From positions 62,001-126,000 of the forward strand of contig JABLUY010000023.1 of assembly GCA_013306675.1 (NCBI GenBank): 64,000 nt of DNA, written 5' to 3'. Position 1 is the first letter of the stretch. Each line of letters opens with the position of its first letter. A model generated the notes under the pieces. It ran no database searches, had not been told where the DNA came from, and worked only from the letters and a program-made list of their open reading frames with translations. The DNA is from Thraustochytrium sp. TN22. Its lineage: Eukaryota > Sar > Bigyra > Thraustochytrida > Thraustochytriidae. The translations under genes and the position numbers were made by a program. Below are positions 29,775-40,147 of the stretch, in pieces.

Positions 29775-31933
29775 GTCAGGACGGACGCGGCGCGCCCACG
29801 TGGGCCGCACGCGCGAACATGTGACGAGAGTCATGCGGCGCGAGACGGGCTGGGCCGGGCTGGCCGGGCTGGGCCAGAGCCACGACCAGAGCAGGGCAGG
29901 CAAGGCTTGGCGTGCCCACACCCCCTTTCCCGCAGTGCGTGCGGGAAAGACGGCGACCTTCTGCGGAGCAAAGCTGCAGCTTGAGGGCACGTGCACTGCA
30001 AGGGCCTGGCTCGCGGCACACCATCACCACTGGCAGGTAGTGGCGCAGCGCGGCACGCCAGGCAGTGGCGCAGCGCGGCTTGGCCATGGATGGCTAGCTA
30101 GGGCTGGGTGTTGCTTCTTGTGGTTGCTTTCTTCCATCCTTGCGTGCTTGCGAATCGATCTTTCACGGACGCCTGCATGATTGATTGATAGCAAGAGGAA
30201 ATCGCTGCTCTCAAGAGTTCGGGGTGCGGCTGGCTGCAGGCGCGGCTACAGTGCAGGCGGCCGCGCCGGCGGCGCAATGACGCGTCAAAGCTTCCTGCCC
30301 ACCTGCGCAGAGGCGGGAAAGCGCTCGCCAGGCTGCACCTGCCTCTTAAAAGGCCGAGAACTACAAGCATCATACGCTCACGGCTGGCGGACAAGCCAGA
30401 CAGCTCAACCTGCCTCGCAGAGTCGCAGACACGGCCCGGCCCGGCGCCCGCAGAAGCGAAGCTTTCGGTAGGCAAGAAAGAACGAAAGACTCAAGTGCAG
30501 GTAGCCCCCCAGGCGCTTTTGCGGCGTTTGCGACGCCGCTGGCCGTCTGAGAGAGAGGCGACGACGCAACCTCGTCGTGCGCTGCGAGCAGCCGACGGCC
30601 CAGGCCGGTGTCCTGCAGCCGGAGCCGGACTCCCACATGCGAAAGAAAGCCTCGGATTGAAAGAGTGCTGGGCCGAATGCGGCGCGCGCCCTTTCGAGGT
30701 ACAATCGATCGATCGTGGATCGATCCCCACTGACAGTGAGAGAGCGAACCGAGCCGAGCCGACCCGCGAGCGAACGCACGCGAGCAATCGGCCGGCAAGC
30801 CAGCCTCCTGGCCGGCGCGGCGCCGCCTGGCCGGCCGCTCGGGCCGCGCCGCGCTGCCGCGGCTCCTCCGCCGCGGCCCGCCGCCGGCGCCGCCGCTCCA
30901 GCTGCGCGCACACTGTCCACTGCTTGGGCCTGGCGGTTCTCGAGACGCACTCATACCGCCGGCCGGCACCATCGGCGACTGTCCCCCGAAAGCTCGCTCG
31001 CGACGCTGGTGGAATCCGCGCAGGCCGCCGGGCGGCCTTCGAGGCTTCGCCCTGCAGCTCGCGCGCGCGGCTCCGCGGCTCGCGCGCGCGCGCGCGGCTC
31101 ACACGCGGCTCCGTGCGGCCCGTTCGGCTCGGCAGGCCGCCGTCGGCTTCAAGAGGCAGGCTGCAAGCAGCCAGGCTGCTGCAGTGTGAAGAGGTGTCCT
31201 TCAAGCGCTCTGTCTGCTGGGGCAGTCGCGACGGCCCGGAACGCGCGCGAAGGACAGCTGGGAGGCGGCAAATCGCCCTCAGGACATCAAACTGGGAGGC
31301 GCTCGCGTGGCGTGAGCCCAGTTTGCTCTTCGGGAAGGCCTCAGCTGGCCCAGGCAAGGGAAGGCTAGGAAAGCCAAGCCTGGAGGAGCCCAAATGCCGA
31401 GATTAGGGCTGTGCAAGCCTGCAAGGGCTCGCGTCCAGCCATCGAGTCGAGGTGCGGCATGGCCTGCACACGCGTGGAGCCGAACTGATGCTGCGTCGAG
31501 TTGTGGCTGCGGCCGCGCCTCCAGAGCGCGCTGCTGTTGCAGCGTTGCGTCAATCATTCGATCTTTCATGCCATCTCACACCGAGCCAAGATCACGATCG
31601 GAGGGTAAACCAAATGTCCGGGCCGGGCCGCGTGGCGACATCCCACGGATTCCGAATCCAGGCGTCGCCGATCTCAACACGCGCGCGGAGGAGAGCGCCG
31701 CGAGCGAGCGAGAGCGCGGCACCGGCGAGTCCGTGTGGCGTGGCCAGGCTACGACCGCGCGGCGTGGCCAGGCTGCAGCCGACCTGGCCATGGACCGAAT
31801 CGCGAGGCTCTCGCGGCTGTGTCGCGCAGTGCGCTCCGACACCAGTTGTCGCTGTCTTTCATGAATCAAAGCGCTCTGGAGGCGGCGTCTTTCGTTTGCG
31901 CGGCCGGCTGGCCAGCCAGCTGGCCCGGCCGCT

Positions 31934-32180
31934 CTGGACGACCTGGCGTGAGCAACACCTTCTTCTTTCGCCAGCCAACGGGTCGCGCTGGACGACTCGA
32001 GACGAGCAACCTCTTACTTGGCTTTCCGTCTGCTTTGGCTGGCTGGCCGCACGACTTGGCACGAGCAACGCTTTGCTTGGCTTTTCCTTCTTCTTTGGCG
32101 AGTCTGGCCAAACTAGACGACTCGGGACGAGAACCATCATGCGGTTTTCCTTGGCAGCGCTGGACACGACTCAGGCAGGA
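31934..32180. repeat. Degenerate tandem repeat, about 47-64 bp period
   Basis: Units begin near 31934, 31988, 32049, 32113 and 32160 with variants of ctggacgactcgggacgag. Several continue with gcaacnnctt and a T/C-rich part containing ggctttcc. The units are clearly related but diverged. Confidence 0.65.
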
Positions 32181-32441
32181 CAGGACAAGCGGCGTCTCAA
32201 CTCTCCTCCGTCTTTTCTATCGACTCTCCACCGTCTTTTTCTCTCTAAACACCCGGCCGATTCTGGTTTCCTCTTTGATTCGTACGGACGCAAGCGCCCA
32301 TCTACACGCTCTGGTCGTTCTTTCTCGTTGCTTTGCATCGCCTGCTACTCATTTACACCCATCCGTTTGACAGAGAAAAACCATTCCCTCGTGTTTCTCC
32401 CTTTTTCTAACTACATCAAGCAATCAGAGAACCTGGCCGGC

Positions 32442-32978
32442 TTACTTGCCGCCCGCAGGGCCCTGCACCACAACGACGTTGGTGCTCTTCTTGCAGCAGC
32501 AGCAGCAGATCAGGACGATAATGCCGATGATAAGGACGATGACACCCACGGCGAGGGCAATGATGATGCCAATGCCCATGCCCAGGAGGCCGAGCGCATC
32601 CTCAACGAGGTCGTCCAGAGCGCACCAGCCTGGCTGCTGGTAGCCGCTGTCAGTCGCGGTGGTGGTGCAGACCTCGTCGTCGCAGTTGTAGAACCAGTTA
32701 TCACGCCACGTCTCATCGTCACCCGGCCGCGAGCCGCACGTGCACGAGTCCGAGGTGTAGTTGCCCTCCAGATAAGTCTTGCAGTAGTTGTCGGCAGTAT
32801 CGTCCCAAGTGGTGAAGGTGCCGCAGCCAACAATGTTCGCTTCCGTCATCTCGTACTCGGAAACGCTCGTGTCCCTCATGTCGCAGCAAATGCCGTCAGA
32901 AGAGGGGCAATCGAAGGTGGCCTCCGCCACGTGCGGCGCCGCCAAGACAGCCGCAACAACCAGGAGCGTGCGCATCAT
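32442..32978 (-). CDS. Small type I membrane protein, Cys-rich ectodomain, CCCCC juxtamembrane
   Basis: A 178-residue protein from the ATG at 32978. A signal peptide (1-20) precedes an ectodomain with ten cysteines (24, 31, 32, 52, 66, 79, 81, 99, 104, 119), enough for five disulfides, and an Asn-Tyr-Thr glycosylation site at 73. One transmembrane helix spans about 131-157, Gly/Ile/Val-rich with GxG spacing that can pack helices. Five consecutive cysteines (158-162) and Lys-Lys follow, then a 14-residue tail. The cysteines are likely palmitoylation sites. The layout resembles Shisa-like proteins, but I cannot claim homology. Composition and the complete signal/TM plan make it a convincing gene. 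Confidence 0.8.
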   Translation of the reverse strand: MMRTLLVVAAVLAAPHVAEATFDCPSSDGICCDMRDTSVSEYEMTEANIVGCGTFTTWDDTADNYCKTYLEGNYTSDSCTCGSRPGDDETWRDNWFYNCDDEVCTTTATDSGYQQPGWCALDDLVEDALGLLGMGIGIIIALAVGVIVLIIGIIVLICCCCCKKSTNVVVVQGPAGGK

Positions 32979-33935
32979 CGTTGCTTTTTATTGCTTTTGC
33001 CTCAAAGCTTTGCTAGTCTCGCCTCGCTCGAGAGCTAGCTTGCTCCGGCTCCAGGTTGCTTGATTAGTGCCAAAAGGTTGCGGGTTTGCCCAGGGCAGCG
33101 CCTCGAGATAGGCGGGGACATGCATCGCAAGCAGTACGCAGAGATTCGGTGAATGGGCCGTTGACACGCTTCGCTTCTGCTCTTAACACATGTCTCATGT
33201 CAAGCGCACGAGCACATCCGCACTAGCCTGTAGAACCAGGCTAGCCTCGTCAGTGACCGATTGGACCTCACTGACACCTTGCATCAACGCTCCCATCAAC
33301 GGCACCCCAGTACCTGCCCCTAGCATGCCAACACTTTCCTGGCACCGAAGCGGGGGCGGACCCCACGAGGACCGCGTTAACTGTAAGTTCGCCTTCATGT
33401 GGCCTGCAATAGCACAAAGACCCCTGCCCTCCTCGCGTCCGTTGGTCCGTGGGTCCGTGGTGCAGCCATTTATCACAGTCACAGTCAGTGCACTGTTGCA
33501 TGTGCCTTGTCGGATGAGAGAGAGGCGGAGAACGGACCGATCCGTTGAACGGCTCATTCAAAGGAAGTCCGTGCGCGTATCCCGGCCGCATCCCCGCCAC
33601 GGGCCAACGGTTTAAAATCCGAGACGCCGCCACGGGCCAACGGCTTGTCTCGGGCGGCGGCGTCGTGCGCACCGCGCGCACCGGTTACTCCTCGTTTAGC
33701 TAGCTAGCGAGGCGGGGCGCGCACGCGAGCTCCCCCCTGCTCTGCATTGTGCGCATGCATTCACAGTCAAGCAAACGGCCAGGGACTGGCAGGGAGCGAC
33801 GCCTGGGCGAACTGCCGCGCCGTCTCGTCTCAATCTAACCACGGCCGCCAGCAACGGGCTTCTTTCTTGTCTCGTGGTCTCGACGAGCCCGAAGCTGCTC
33901 GCCGCGCTGGCCTCGCGCAACAGGACGACGAGGAC
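32979..33935. promoter_or_regulatory. Divergent intergenic region, small membrane protein / 5-phosphatase
   Basis: A head-to-head 957-bp spacer with both promoters. It contains two consecutive perfect hairpins (33223-33244 and 33249-33275), a 16-bp direct repeat cgccacgggccaacgg (33595-33610 and 33628-33643) flanking a TTTAAAA (about 33612), and a tagctagctag run near 33698. Confidence 0.45.
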
Positions 33936-36317
33936 ATGGGCCGCGGCGGCGAAGCCTCCGTGCAGGGACCCAAGCGCCTCTCTGCTGCAGAGCGCGACGC
34001 GCTACTTGGATTCCTTCGCGAGAGCGCACACGAGGTGGACGCTCTCGCGCGCCGCGCTGCCGACCGCTGCAACGTGAACCACGGTCCCATCCTCACCGCC
34101 ATCGCTGACGCCACCTCAGCCGCGGAGAGGGCCACGCTTGCGGCGCGTCTGCCTGCTGCTCGTTCGCCACTTGCGCATCGCGGCGATGAGGCCCTCCCGG
34201 CGAACGAAGACCATGACATCGACCTCCTCGACGATGACGACCCCTTCCACCAGCGCGGCAACGACGACGAGACCGTCGATGATCACCACGACAAGGTCAA
34301 CGACGGCGATCCTCCGGCTCCCGAGAATTCACAAGGCTCTACCGGTCGCTCGCTTCCCGGAAGCACGTCGGTCCACGACAACCACGAGGCACGAGACGGT
34401 GCTCACGTGAGAGCAAGGCAAGGCGTTGAGGCTGGCGATGATGACGACGACGATGACGGCGATGACGGTCATCTTCACCGCCAAGCTGAGGCCGCCTCCG
34501 CCGATGCCACCAAAGACGATGACGACGACTGCAGCATTGACGAGGAGGCCTACCATCGCCATGAGGACGATCACGGCAGGCCGCACTCGCGCGGGTCCCG
34601 CCACCCTAGCTCGGCTCGCTCGTCGCAGCAAGACACCGCCAGGCCACCAACGTCAGCGCTCCATCTCCGCACTTCCTCAAGCTCTTCAGAATCGGGCTCA
34701 CCTCTCGCATCGCCGACGATCACATCGCCTGTAGTCGCCTCACCAGAGCTCGCATCGCCGGGCTTTGAGGCTACCTCGCCTTTCAACTCGCCGAAATATG
34801 CGACTAGCGAGGCGGCCAGTAGCTCGCGGGCAAGCTCGCGGGCAAGCTCGCGGGCAAGCTCGCCGGCTAGCTCACCGGCTGGCTCGCCGGCATCTGCGGC
34901 TTCGTCCCCGTCACCGCGCTTACCGCCGACGCATCGCACAAAGAAATGGCCTGCAGAGCTGCGCTGCGACCCAGAGAGCGATGCGCGGCTCCAGCAGCGA
35001 GGTGCGGACACGTTTCTGGTGTTTTGCTGCACGTGGAATCTCATGGGCAAGAGCGCGTCGGACGAGGACATGCTGGAGCAGCTCATCCCGCGCGGCGTGG
35101 GCTTGGACCTCTACGCCATCGGGACACAGGAGTGCGAGCGCAGCATCGCGCAGTCCGCCGTTATTCCCAGCAAGCGCGGCTGGGAGCAGCGCCTTGGCCG
35201 CTACTTGGGCCCTGATTACTCAATGCTGCACAGCAAGACGCTGCAGGCGACTCATCTAGTCCTCTTTGTGCGCAGCGCGCTTCTTCCTGTGCTCTCCAAT
35301 GTCGGCGCGGCAGTCGTCGCAACTGGCTTCAAGAACACCCTTGGCAACAAGGGCGGCGTTGGCGTCTCATTCACGCTCGGTCGCACCAGCATGCTCTTCA
35401 TTGCCTCGCACTTCGAGGCGCACCAGGGGCGCGTGCGACAGCGGAACGAGCACTTTCACCGCATCGACACGCAGCTGGCGCTGCCGCCGGGCTTCAAGCC
35501 GAATGCTTCACTCACACGCCGGCCTTCCTTCCAGACCACTTCACGAAAGACTAGCCACGACGACACCACCACACCTGCGGTGCCCAGGCACCGCAAGCTC
35601 AATATTGAAGCCGACGACCCGCAGCGCCTGCGCCGGGCTCACGCCAAGTCGGGCGATGAGGACTCTGACCTCGATGTCTCGGACTCGGACTCGGACTCGG
35701 GGTCAGACTCGGACTCGGACCCGGGCGCCGAAGAAGAAAAGGACGACGATCTGCCCGCCGGCTCGGCCCTTCGCCTGGACGAGGACTTCGTGCAGCCCAG
35801 CCAGTATGACCAGATCGCGGCCTCGGACTCGCGCGGGCGTGCATCGGCGCGCTTTGACCGCGTCTTTTGGATGGGCGACTTTAACTACCGCATTGACGCG
35901 ACGCGCGACAAGGTGGAAGAGCTCCTTGCGAGCGGGTCGGCGCTGGCGCACGCAGCCCTCGTGGCGCAGGACCAGCTCCACATGGAGATGGCCGCTGGCC
36001 GTGTCTTCCGCACATTTCAGGAAGGCCCGCTCAACTTCCGGCCCACCTACAAGTTTGACAAGGACTCGGACGAGTACGACACGTCCAAGAAGCGCCGCAT
36101 CCCGGCCTGGACCGATCGAATCCTGCACAAGTCTACACGCCCGGACGCCGTGCGCATCCTGCACTACGCCAGCGAGCCGAGCGTGAAAATGTCTGACCAC
36201 CGTCCGGTCGCTGCCATGTATGCCGTCCGCGTTGACGGTGTGGATGACCCGACCTTGGTCGGCCTCGAGTCGCATGAGGTCGGCAAGGCCGAGAGTCAAG
36301 TCTGTATCATTTCTTGA
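33936..36317 (+). CDS. Inositol polyphosphate 5-phosphatase with CaaX tail
   Basis: A 793-residue phosphoinositide or inositol phosphate 5-phosphatase. The first ATG is 33936. Residues 60-340 are acidic, His/Asp- and Ser-rich and probably disordered. The catalytic core starts near 360 (FCCTWNLMGKS), then IGTQECE and GNKGGVGVSF. After a Ser/Asp-rich insertion come WMGDFNYRID (from 645), PAWTDRIL (723-730) and MSDHRPV (752-758), the three hallmark blocks that bind Mg and the 5-phosphate. The last four residues, Cys-Ile-Ile-Ser, form a CaaX box predicted to be farnesylated, as in mammalian INPP5E and INPP5A. It would act at membranes; substrate preference cannot be read from the sequence. Confidence 0.9.
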   Translation: MGRGGEASVQGPKRLSAAERDALLGFLRESAHEVDALARRAADRCNVNHGPILTAIADATSAAERATLAARLPAARSPLAHRGDEALPANEDHDIDLLDDDDPFHQRGNDDETVDDHHDKVNDGDPPAPENSQGSTGRSLPGSTSVHDNHEARDGAHVRARQGVEAGDDDDDDDGDDGHLHRQAEAASADATKDDDDDCSIDEEAYHRHEDDHGRPHSRGSRHPSSARSSQQDTARPPTSALHLRTSSSSSESGSPLASPTITSPVVASPELASPGFEATSPFNSPKYATSEAASSSRASSRASSRASSPASSPAGSPASAASSPSPRLPPTHRTKKWPAELRCDPESDARLQQRGADTFLVFCCTWNLMGKSASDEDMLEQLIPRGVGLDLYAIGTQECERSIAQSAVIPSKRGWEQRLGRYLGPDYSMLHSKTLQATHLVLFVRSALLPVLSNVGAAVVATGFKNTLGNKGGVGVSFTLGRTSMLFIASHFEAHQGRVRQRNEHFHRIDTQLALPPGFKPNASLTRRPSFQTTSRKTSHDDTTTPAVPRHRKLNIEADDPQRLRRAHAKSGDEDSDLDVSDSDSDSGSDSDSDPGAEEEKDDDLPAGSALRLDEDFVQPSQYDQIAASDSRGRASARFDRVFWMGDFNYRIDATRDKVEELLASGSALAHAALVAQDQLHMEMAAGRVFRTFQEGPLNFRPTYKFDKDSDEYDTSKKRRIPAWTDRILHKSTRPDAVRILHYASEPSVKMSDHRPVAAMYAVRVDGVDDPTLVGLESHEVGKAESQVCIIS

Positions 36318-36512
36318 AAAAAGTACCGTGACGACTTGGAGAAAGGAGAAAAAAAGGGAAACCGTAGCGACTTGGAGACGAGAGCGCCTGGGCACGCGTG
36401 CGTCCAGGAGAGAGAGACAAAAACGAGAGCGCGGGAGCGAGGAAGAAAGGCAACTTCAAAAAGTGAGGTACAGTTCATCATTCAAATGACGCTTTGCGTC
36501 CGGCGGCGGCAA

Positions 36513-37406
36513 CTAACCGAGGTCCTTGCGCCAGATGGTGATCTCCTGCTCCTTAAAGTAGCTGCGCTCCTCCTGGTCGACCAACACGAGGTTGAGGTAG
36601 TACCGCACGGAGAACTGGTTGTTCACGTTTTCGTACGTTGGCGTCAGGTTGCTGTCCGAAAGGAAGAGCCGCACTGGAATGGCCTCACCGCGCACGGGGC
36701 AGCCGTCCATGATCTCGAACTTGGTCAGCTTGTCCGACTCCGTCGTCATGTTATCGCCCGTGCCGGAGGTCTCCTTGCGCCGGATGCTCAATTCCATGTA
36801 CTTGATCTTGATGCGCACCAGAAGAAAGTAGATCTTGCCCACCACCGCCTCCTGCGGGTGGTACTTGGACTTTTGGTATTCGAACTCGATGTGCAGGCAC
36901 TCCTCGATACCCACCTCCATCTTGATGGAATTGTTGATCTCAGGCTCCGGCTGCACATTCTGCACCCAGAATTCGTGCTCCTTGGTCGACTTGCCGTACG
37001 GCTTGGTCACCGTCACGCGCAGAAAGTACCGCAGCCGCACATTGATGCCGCGGTACGACTCGTACTGCTTGGGCACGTTCGCAAAGTTGAATGCGTATGA
37101 CTTGGGGTTGTAAAGCAAGCCGGGCGAGTCCAGCTCGCTCACCAGCGAGGTGAACTCCGTGTTGCGGCTCGGGTCAAACAAGTTCTCAATCTGCCCGATC
37201 AGCTCCACCTTGATACCGATATGCTCCAGCTTCTTGCCCTTGGGGATCACCGTCACCTCACCCTCGATCGCCTCGCTGCCTTGGAAGATCACCAACTCCT
37301 CCACGCCGCCATCCTCATGCTTGATCTTCTTTGTCGGCCGCCCCCTGATGGCGCTCGTGAATTTGAGCACGAAGCTCGCCGAGTTGCCGAAGCCGAGGAA
37401 GTTCAT
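36513..37406 (-). CDS. VPS26: Retromer subunit VPS26
   Basis: A 297-residue arrestin-fold subunit of the retromer complex, which recycles cargo receptors from endosomes to the Golgi or plasma membrane. Length and content match the family end to end. Recognisable blocks include an N-terminal Gly/Phe-rich start, VIFQGSEAIEGEV, GIKVELIGQIE, SPGLLYNPKSYAFNF, RYFLRVTVT, ECLHIEFEYQKSKYH, VGKIYFLLVRIKIKYMEL, MDGCPVRGEAIPVRLFL, and a late NQFSVRYYLNLVLVDQEERSYFKQQ-like block (here KEQEITIW follows). The ATG at 37406 matches the family start (MNF-L-G). It is a clean single-exon copy. It is convergent with the 5-phosphatase gene (195-bp gap) and divergent from the SH3-lipin gene. Confidence 0.95.
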   Translation of the reverse strand: MNFLGFGNSASFVLKFTSAIRGRPTKKIKHEDGGVEELVIFQGSEAIEGEVTVIPKGKKLEHIGIKVELIGQIENLFDPSRNTEFTSLVSELDSPGLLYNPKSYAFNFANVPKQYESYRGINVRLRYFLRVTVTKPYGKSTKEHEFWVQNVQPEPEINNSIKMEVGIEECLHIEFEYQKSKYHPQEAVVGKIYFLLVRIKIKYMELSIRRKETSGTGDNMTTESDKLTKFEIMDGCPVRGEAIPVRLFLSDSNLTPTYENVNNQFSVRYYLNLVLVDQEERSYFKEQEITIWRKDLG

Positions 37407-38430
37407 TTTCCCCTCGCTGCCGTCCTGCGCCGCGAGCCCGCGCGCCGCGCCGAGCTACCGCTACAGCTACCGCCGCCGTGCGCCGCGCTGCCGCCTGCGC
37501 CCGCGCCCGCGCCCGCCGCACCCGCACCCGCGCGCGCCGCCGCCGCCTGCCGTTGATGCGGTCGCTGCCGACGCCGCCGCGTTTGGATCCTGCTGGGGCG
37601 ACCTGCTCGCCGTCGTCACTGTCGCTATGAAGTCGTAGGAGCCGGCCAATCGCATGCTCAGGCTGCGTCTTCATCTTTCGGCCCTGTGCGGAGTAAGCTT
37701 ATTAAATTGAGCCTGAGCTCTAGCTAGCTAGAGCCTGAGCTAGGCCTAGTCGAAGCGCGCGCGCTTGGGTTGTCTCACATCAAGCAAGAGAGCGAGTCGC
37801 CATGTTATTCACACCGGATCCGAGTTGGAGCGGGTGCTTCTAGCTAGCTAGCTAGCTACTTAGCTAGCTGGGGAGAGCCTTAGCGCTTGCCCTGGCTCGA
37901 ACAACGTCAAACTTTGTCTTCAGCGCAAATTAGTGTCTACCTCCTTCACGTCCCGGGACTGTCAAAGGCCTCATCGTACGCCTGCTCAGCCTGTTTCCGT
38001 CAACACAGTCAGGCTCGTCTCCACGACGATGCCGTTGGTAACTCTGAGAGCGACATCAACCGCCGACGAAGCAACTTACTCACTCACTGTCAGCTCCGCA
38101 GTTTGCCGGTTCGCCACTGCCTGGAGCTCTGGGGCACGTGTGTCGCACCTGGTTCTGTGGAGCGCTTTCCTCGGGCTCGTCTCCACGTCGTCCACGACGC
38201 CTGCCGGTGGTACCCTCCCTACATCGACCGCCGCAGTTTGTCGTCCCCCCTTGCCTGCAGCTCGGGCTGGTTCGCTTGCGCCCAGACACGAGCTCCTCCA
38301 GGCTGTTTCCCGGTGAAGCTCTCCGAGTCCGAGCCCGAGCCCAGCAGCGTGAAAAGATCAAGATGGACTCAGAGTCGGTCCGCGGCGCGGACCGCCATGG
38401 CCACGTTGAACCTGGCCTGGCAGAGCGGGA
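37407..38430. promoter_or_regulatory. Divergent intergenic region, VPS26 / SH3-lipin
   Basis: A head-to-head 1.02-kb spacer with both promoters. It has a CG-rich region next to VPS26, tagctagctag runs at about 37721-37735 and 37843-37869, and tcactgtcag at 38084-38093. Confidence 0.45.
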
Positions 38431-40109
38431 ATGCTGGCCGTGGCCGCGGCGACGCGCGTCAGGGCAGCGCGGGCGCGCGGCGGCGGCGCGGCGGCGGCTG
38501 CGGCGGCGCTGGCGGGCCGCGGGCCGCGGCGGCGCCTGAGCAGCGTGGCGGCGGCAGCGGCGAACCCGGCCATGTCGCAGCAGGGCGAGTGGAAGCTCAT
38601 CAACGGCAAGTGGCAGCACGAGGGCCCGCGCGCGACAGCCGAGGACGCGGAGGATGAGGGCTTGGAGTCAGAGGCCAAGGCGGCGGCGGCGTCGAGGCCA
38701 CCCGAACAGCTCAGCGTGGCGGAGAGGGCCGCGCTCTTCAGCAGGCCAGCCGCGCGTCCTGCGGACGCCGTGACGCTCAGCGAGCCCGCGCTGCAGCACG
38801 CCAACTCGGCCAAAGGCGACGAGGCCAGCGCGCTGCGTGCGGCGGGAGAGCACGCCGAGGGGCCGCCACGCCCGGCGCCCACCGCTGCGTCACCGGCGAC
38901 GTCGACGTCCGGGGACCATCGCGTCGCGGCGCTTGCGGCCGCCTTCGACAAGGGCGGCAGCGCGAGCACCAGCCCGCACAAGGTTGTCGAGGTGCCCAAG
39001 GGCCGCCATTTGAACATTCACCCGGGTCCGGCCCAGCCGACCGATGCCCAGGTCGAGCAGCCAACGCCAGCGCCCTCTGCGCCGGGGGCGGCCGGTGTTG
39101 AGAGCACTGAACTCTCCCGCGCGCTCGCCGCGTCCATGGAGCGACGACAGCACCAAGAGGAGAGCACGGCGCCGCTAGAGCACGGGCACGCCACCAAGGC
39201 ACAGGCCAAGGCACACGACCCACACCGGTCGCATCCGATGCACGCAAACCGCAGCGGCCCTCACCAGCACGTTGCCAAGGCGCGGCCGCGCACCTTGCCT
39301 CCACAGCGGCCGCGGGCGCCGAGCGACCACACGACGGGATCGGACGAGGCGGGGAGCGCTGGCGCTTCGCGACCTCCGCCGCCCAGCAAGCCGACGCCGG
39401 CCGGCCAGCTCAAGCACCAACAGCACCAACCACAACAGCAGCAACAGCACCAGGTCATGCTCTTCAAGGCGCTCTACAGCTTTGAGCGCCGTCACCCGGA
39501 CGAGCTATCCTTCGCCGGGGATGACTTTATTCGTCAGGTCCCGAATCGCGGCGGCCGCAAGCCAGAGACGGGCTGGATCTGGGCGGAGAATCTACGTACG
39601 CGCGAGATTGGGCTCTGCCCAACCAACTACGTCGAGCAGGCGGCCGAGGATGCGTACAGGCCTAGTCTGGCGCGCCCCCCGCCCCCAGCGCAGGCTCGTG
39701 TCCCGAGCGTCGGCTACACCAACGCGAACGACAAGGCTAGCGACCTCGTGGACGTGACGACGGGCCGCATCGTGCGCATGGGAAGCAGTGAGAGCAGCAC
39801 CATTGATAGCTCCTCGGTCGACAGTCAAGTCGGCGTGCACGTTGGCGCGCCCATGGCAGACGCAGCCTCTCGAGGCCCGTCGCGCGCCGCGCCGTCGCGG
39901 GCGCCGCCGCCGTCCAGACCGCGCCGGCCCGACGCGCAGCACGAGTCTTCGAGCTCGAGCACGATTTTGGACGACGACCCCAGCGGCCTCTCGCCGTCGC
40001 CGTCGCCACCGCCCGTCAAGCCGAGGCGGCCAGAGTCTATTCGCGCGCGGGCAATGAGCTCACAGGCGCCGGGTGCCTCGCCATCTGCGCCAGGAGCTTC
40101 TCCCGCGCC

Positions 40110-40147
<38 letters not shown>

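Larger units (their letters stand above)
23439..32441. other. Gene-free, repeat-rich block, 9.0 kb
   Basis: No gene can be supported here. Every open frame is Arg/Ala/Pro/Ser low-complexity and is mirrored by another on the opposite strand. The block carries many short GC-rich microsatellites (listed separately) and recurring words such as gccaggctgagccagcc and gcttgcttgcttgcatgct. The CACTGTCA octamer occurs four times, and there are isolated gctagctag runs. Searches by eye for tRNA A/B boxes, rRNA blocks and transposon ends found nothing convincing. It could hold a non-coding RNA, long UTRs or a structural element. Spacing elsewhere in the window is 0.07-2.1 kb, so the length is exceptional. 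Confidence 0.6.

Noticed and set aside
23439-31400. Many 80-330-codon frames on both strands
   Set aside because: They overlap one another in several frames, are built from repeats, and show no domain, signal peptide or consistent composition.
31452-33038. A 528-codon plus-strand frame
   Set aside because: It covers the tandem repeat and the antisense of the small membrane-protein gene. No domain, and its composition matches random GC-rich sequence.
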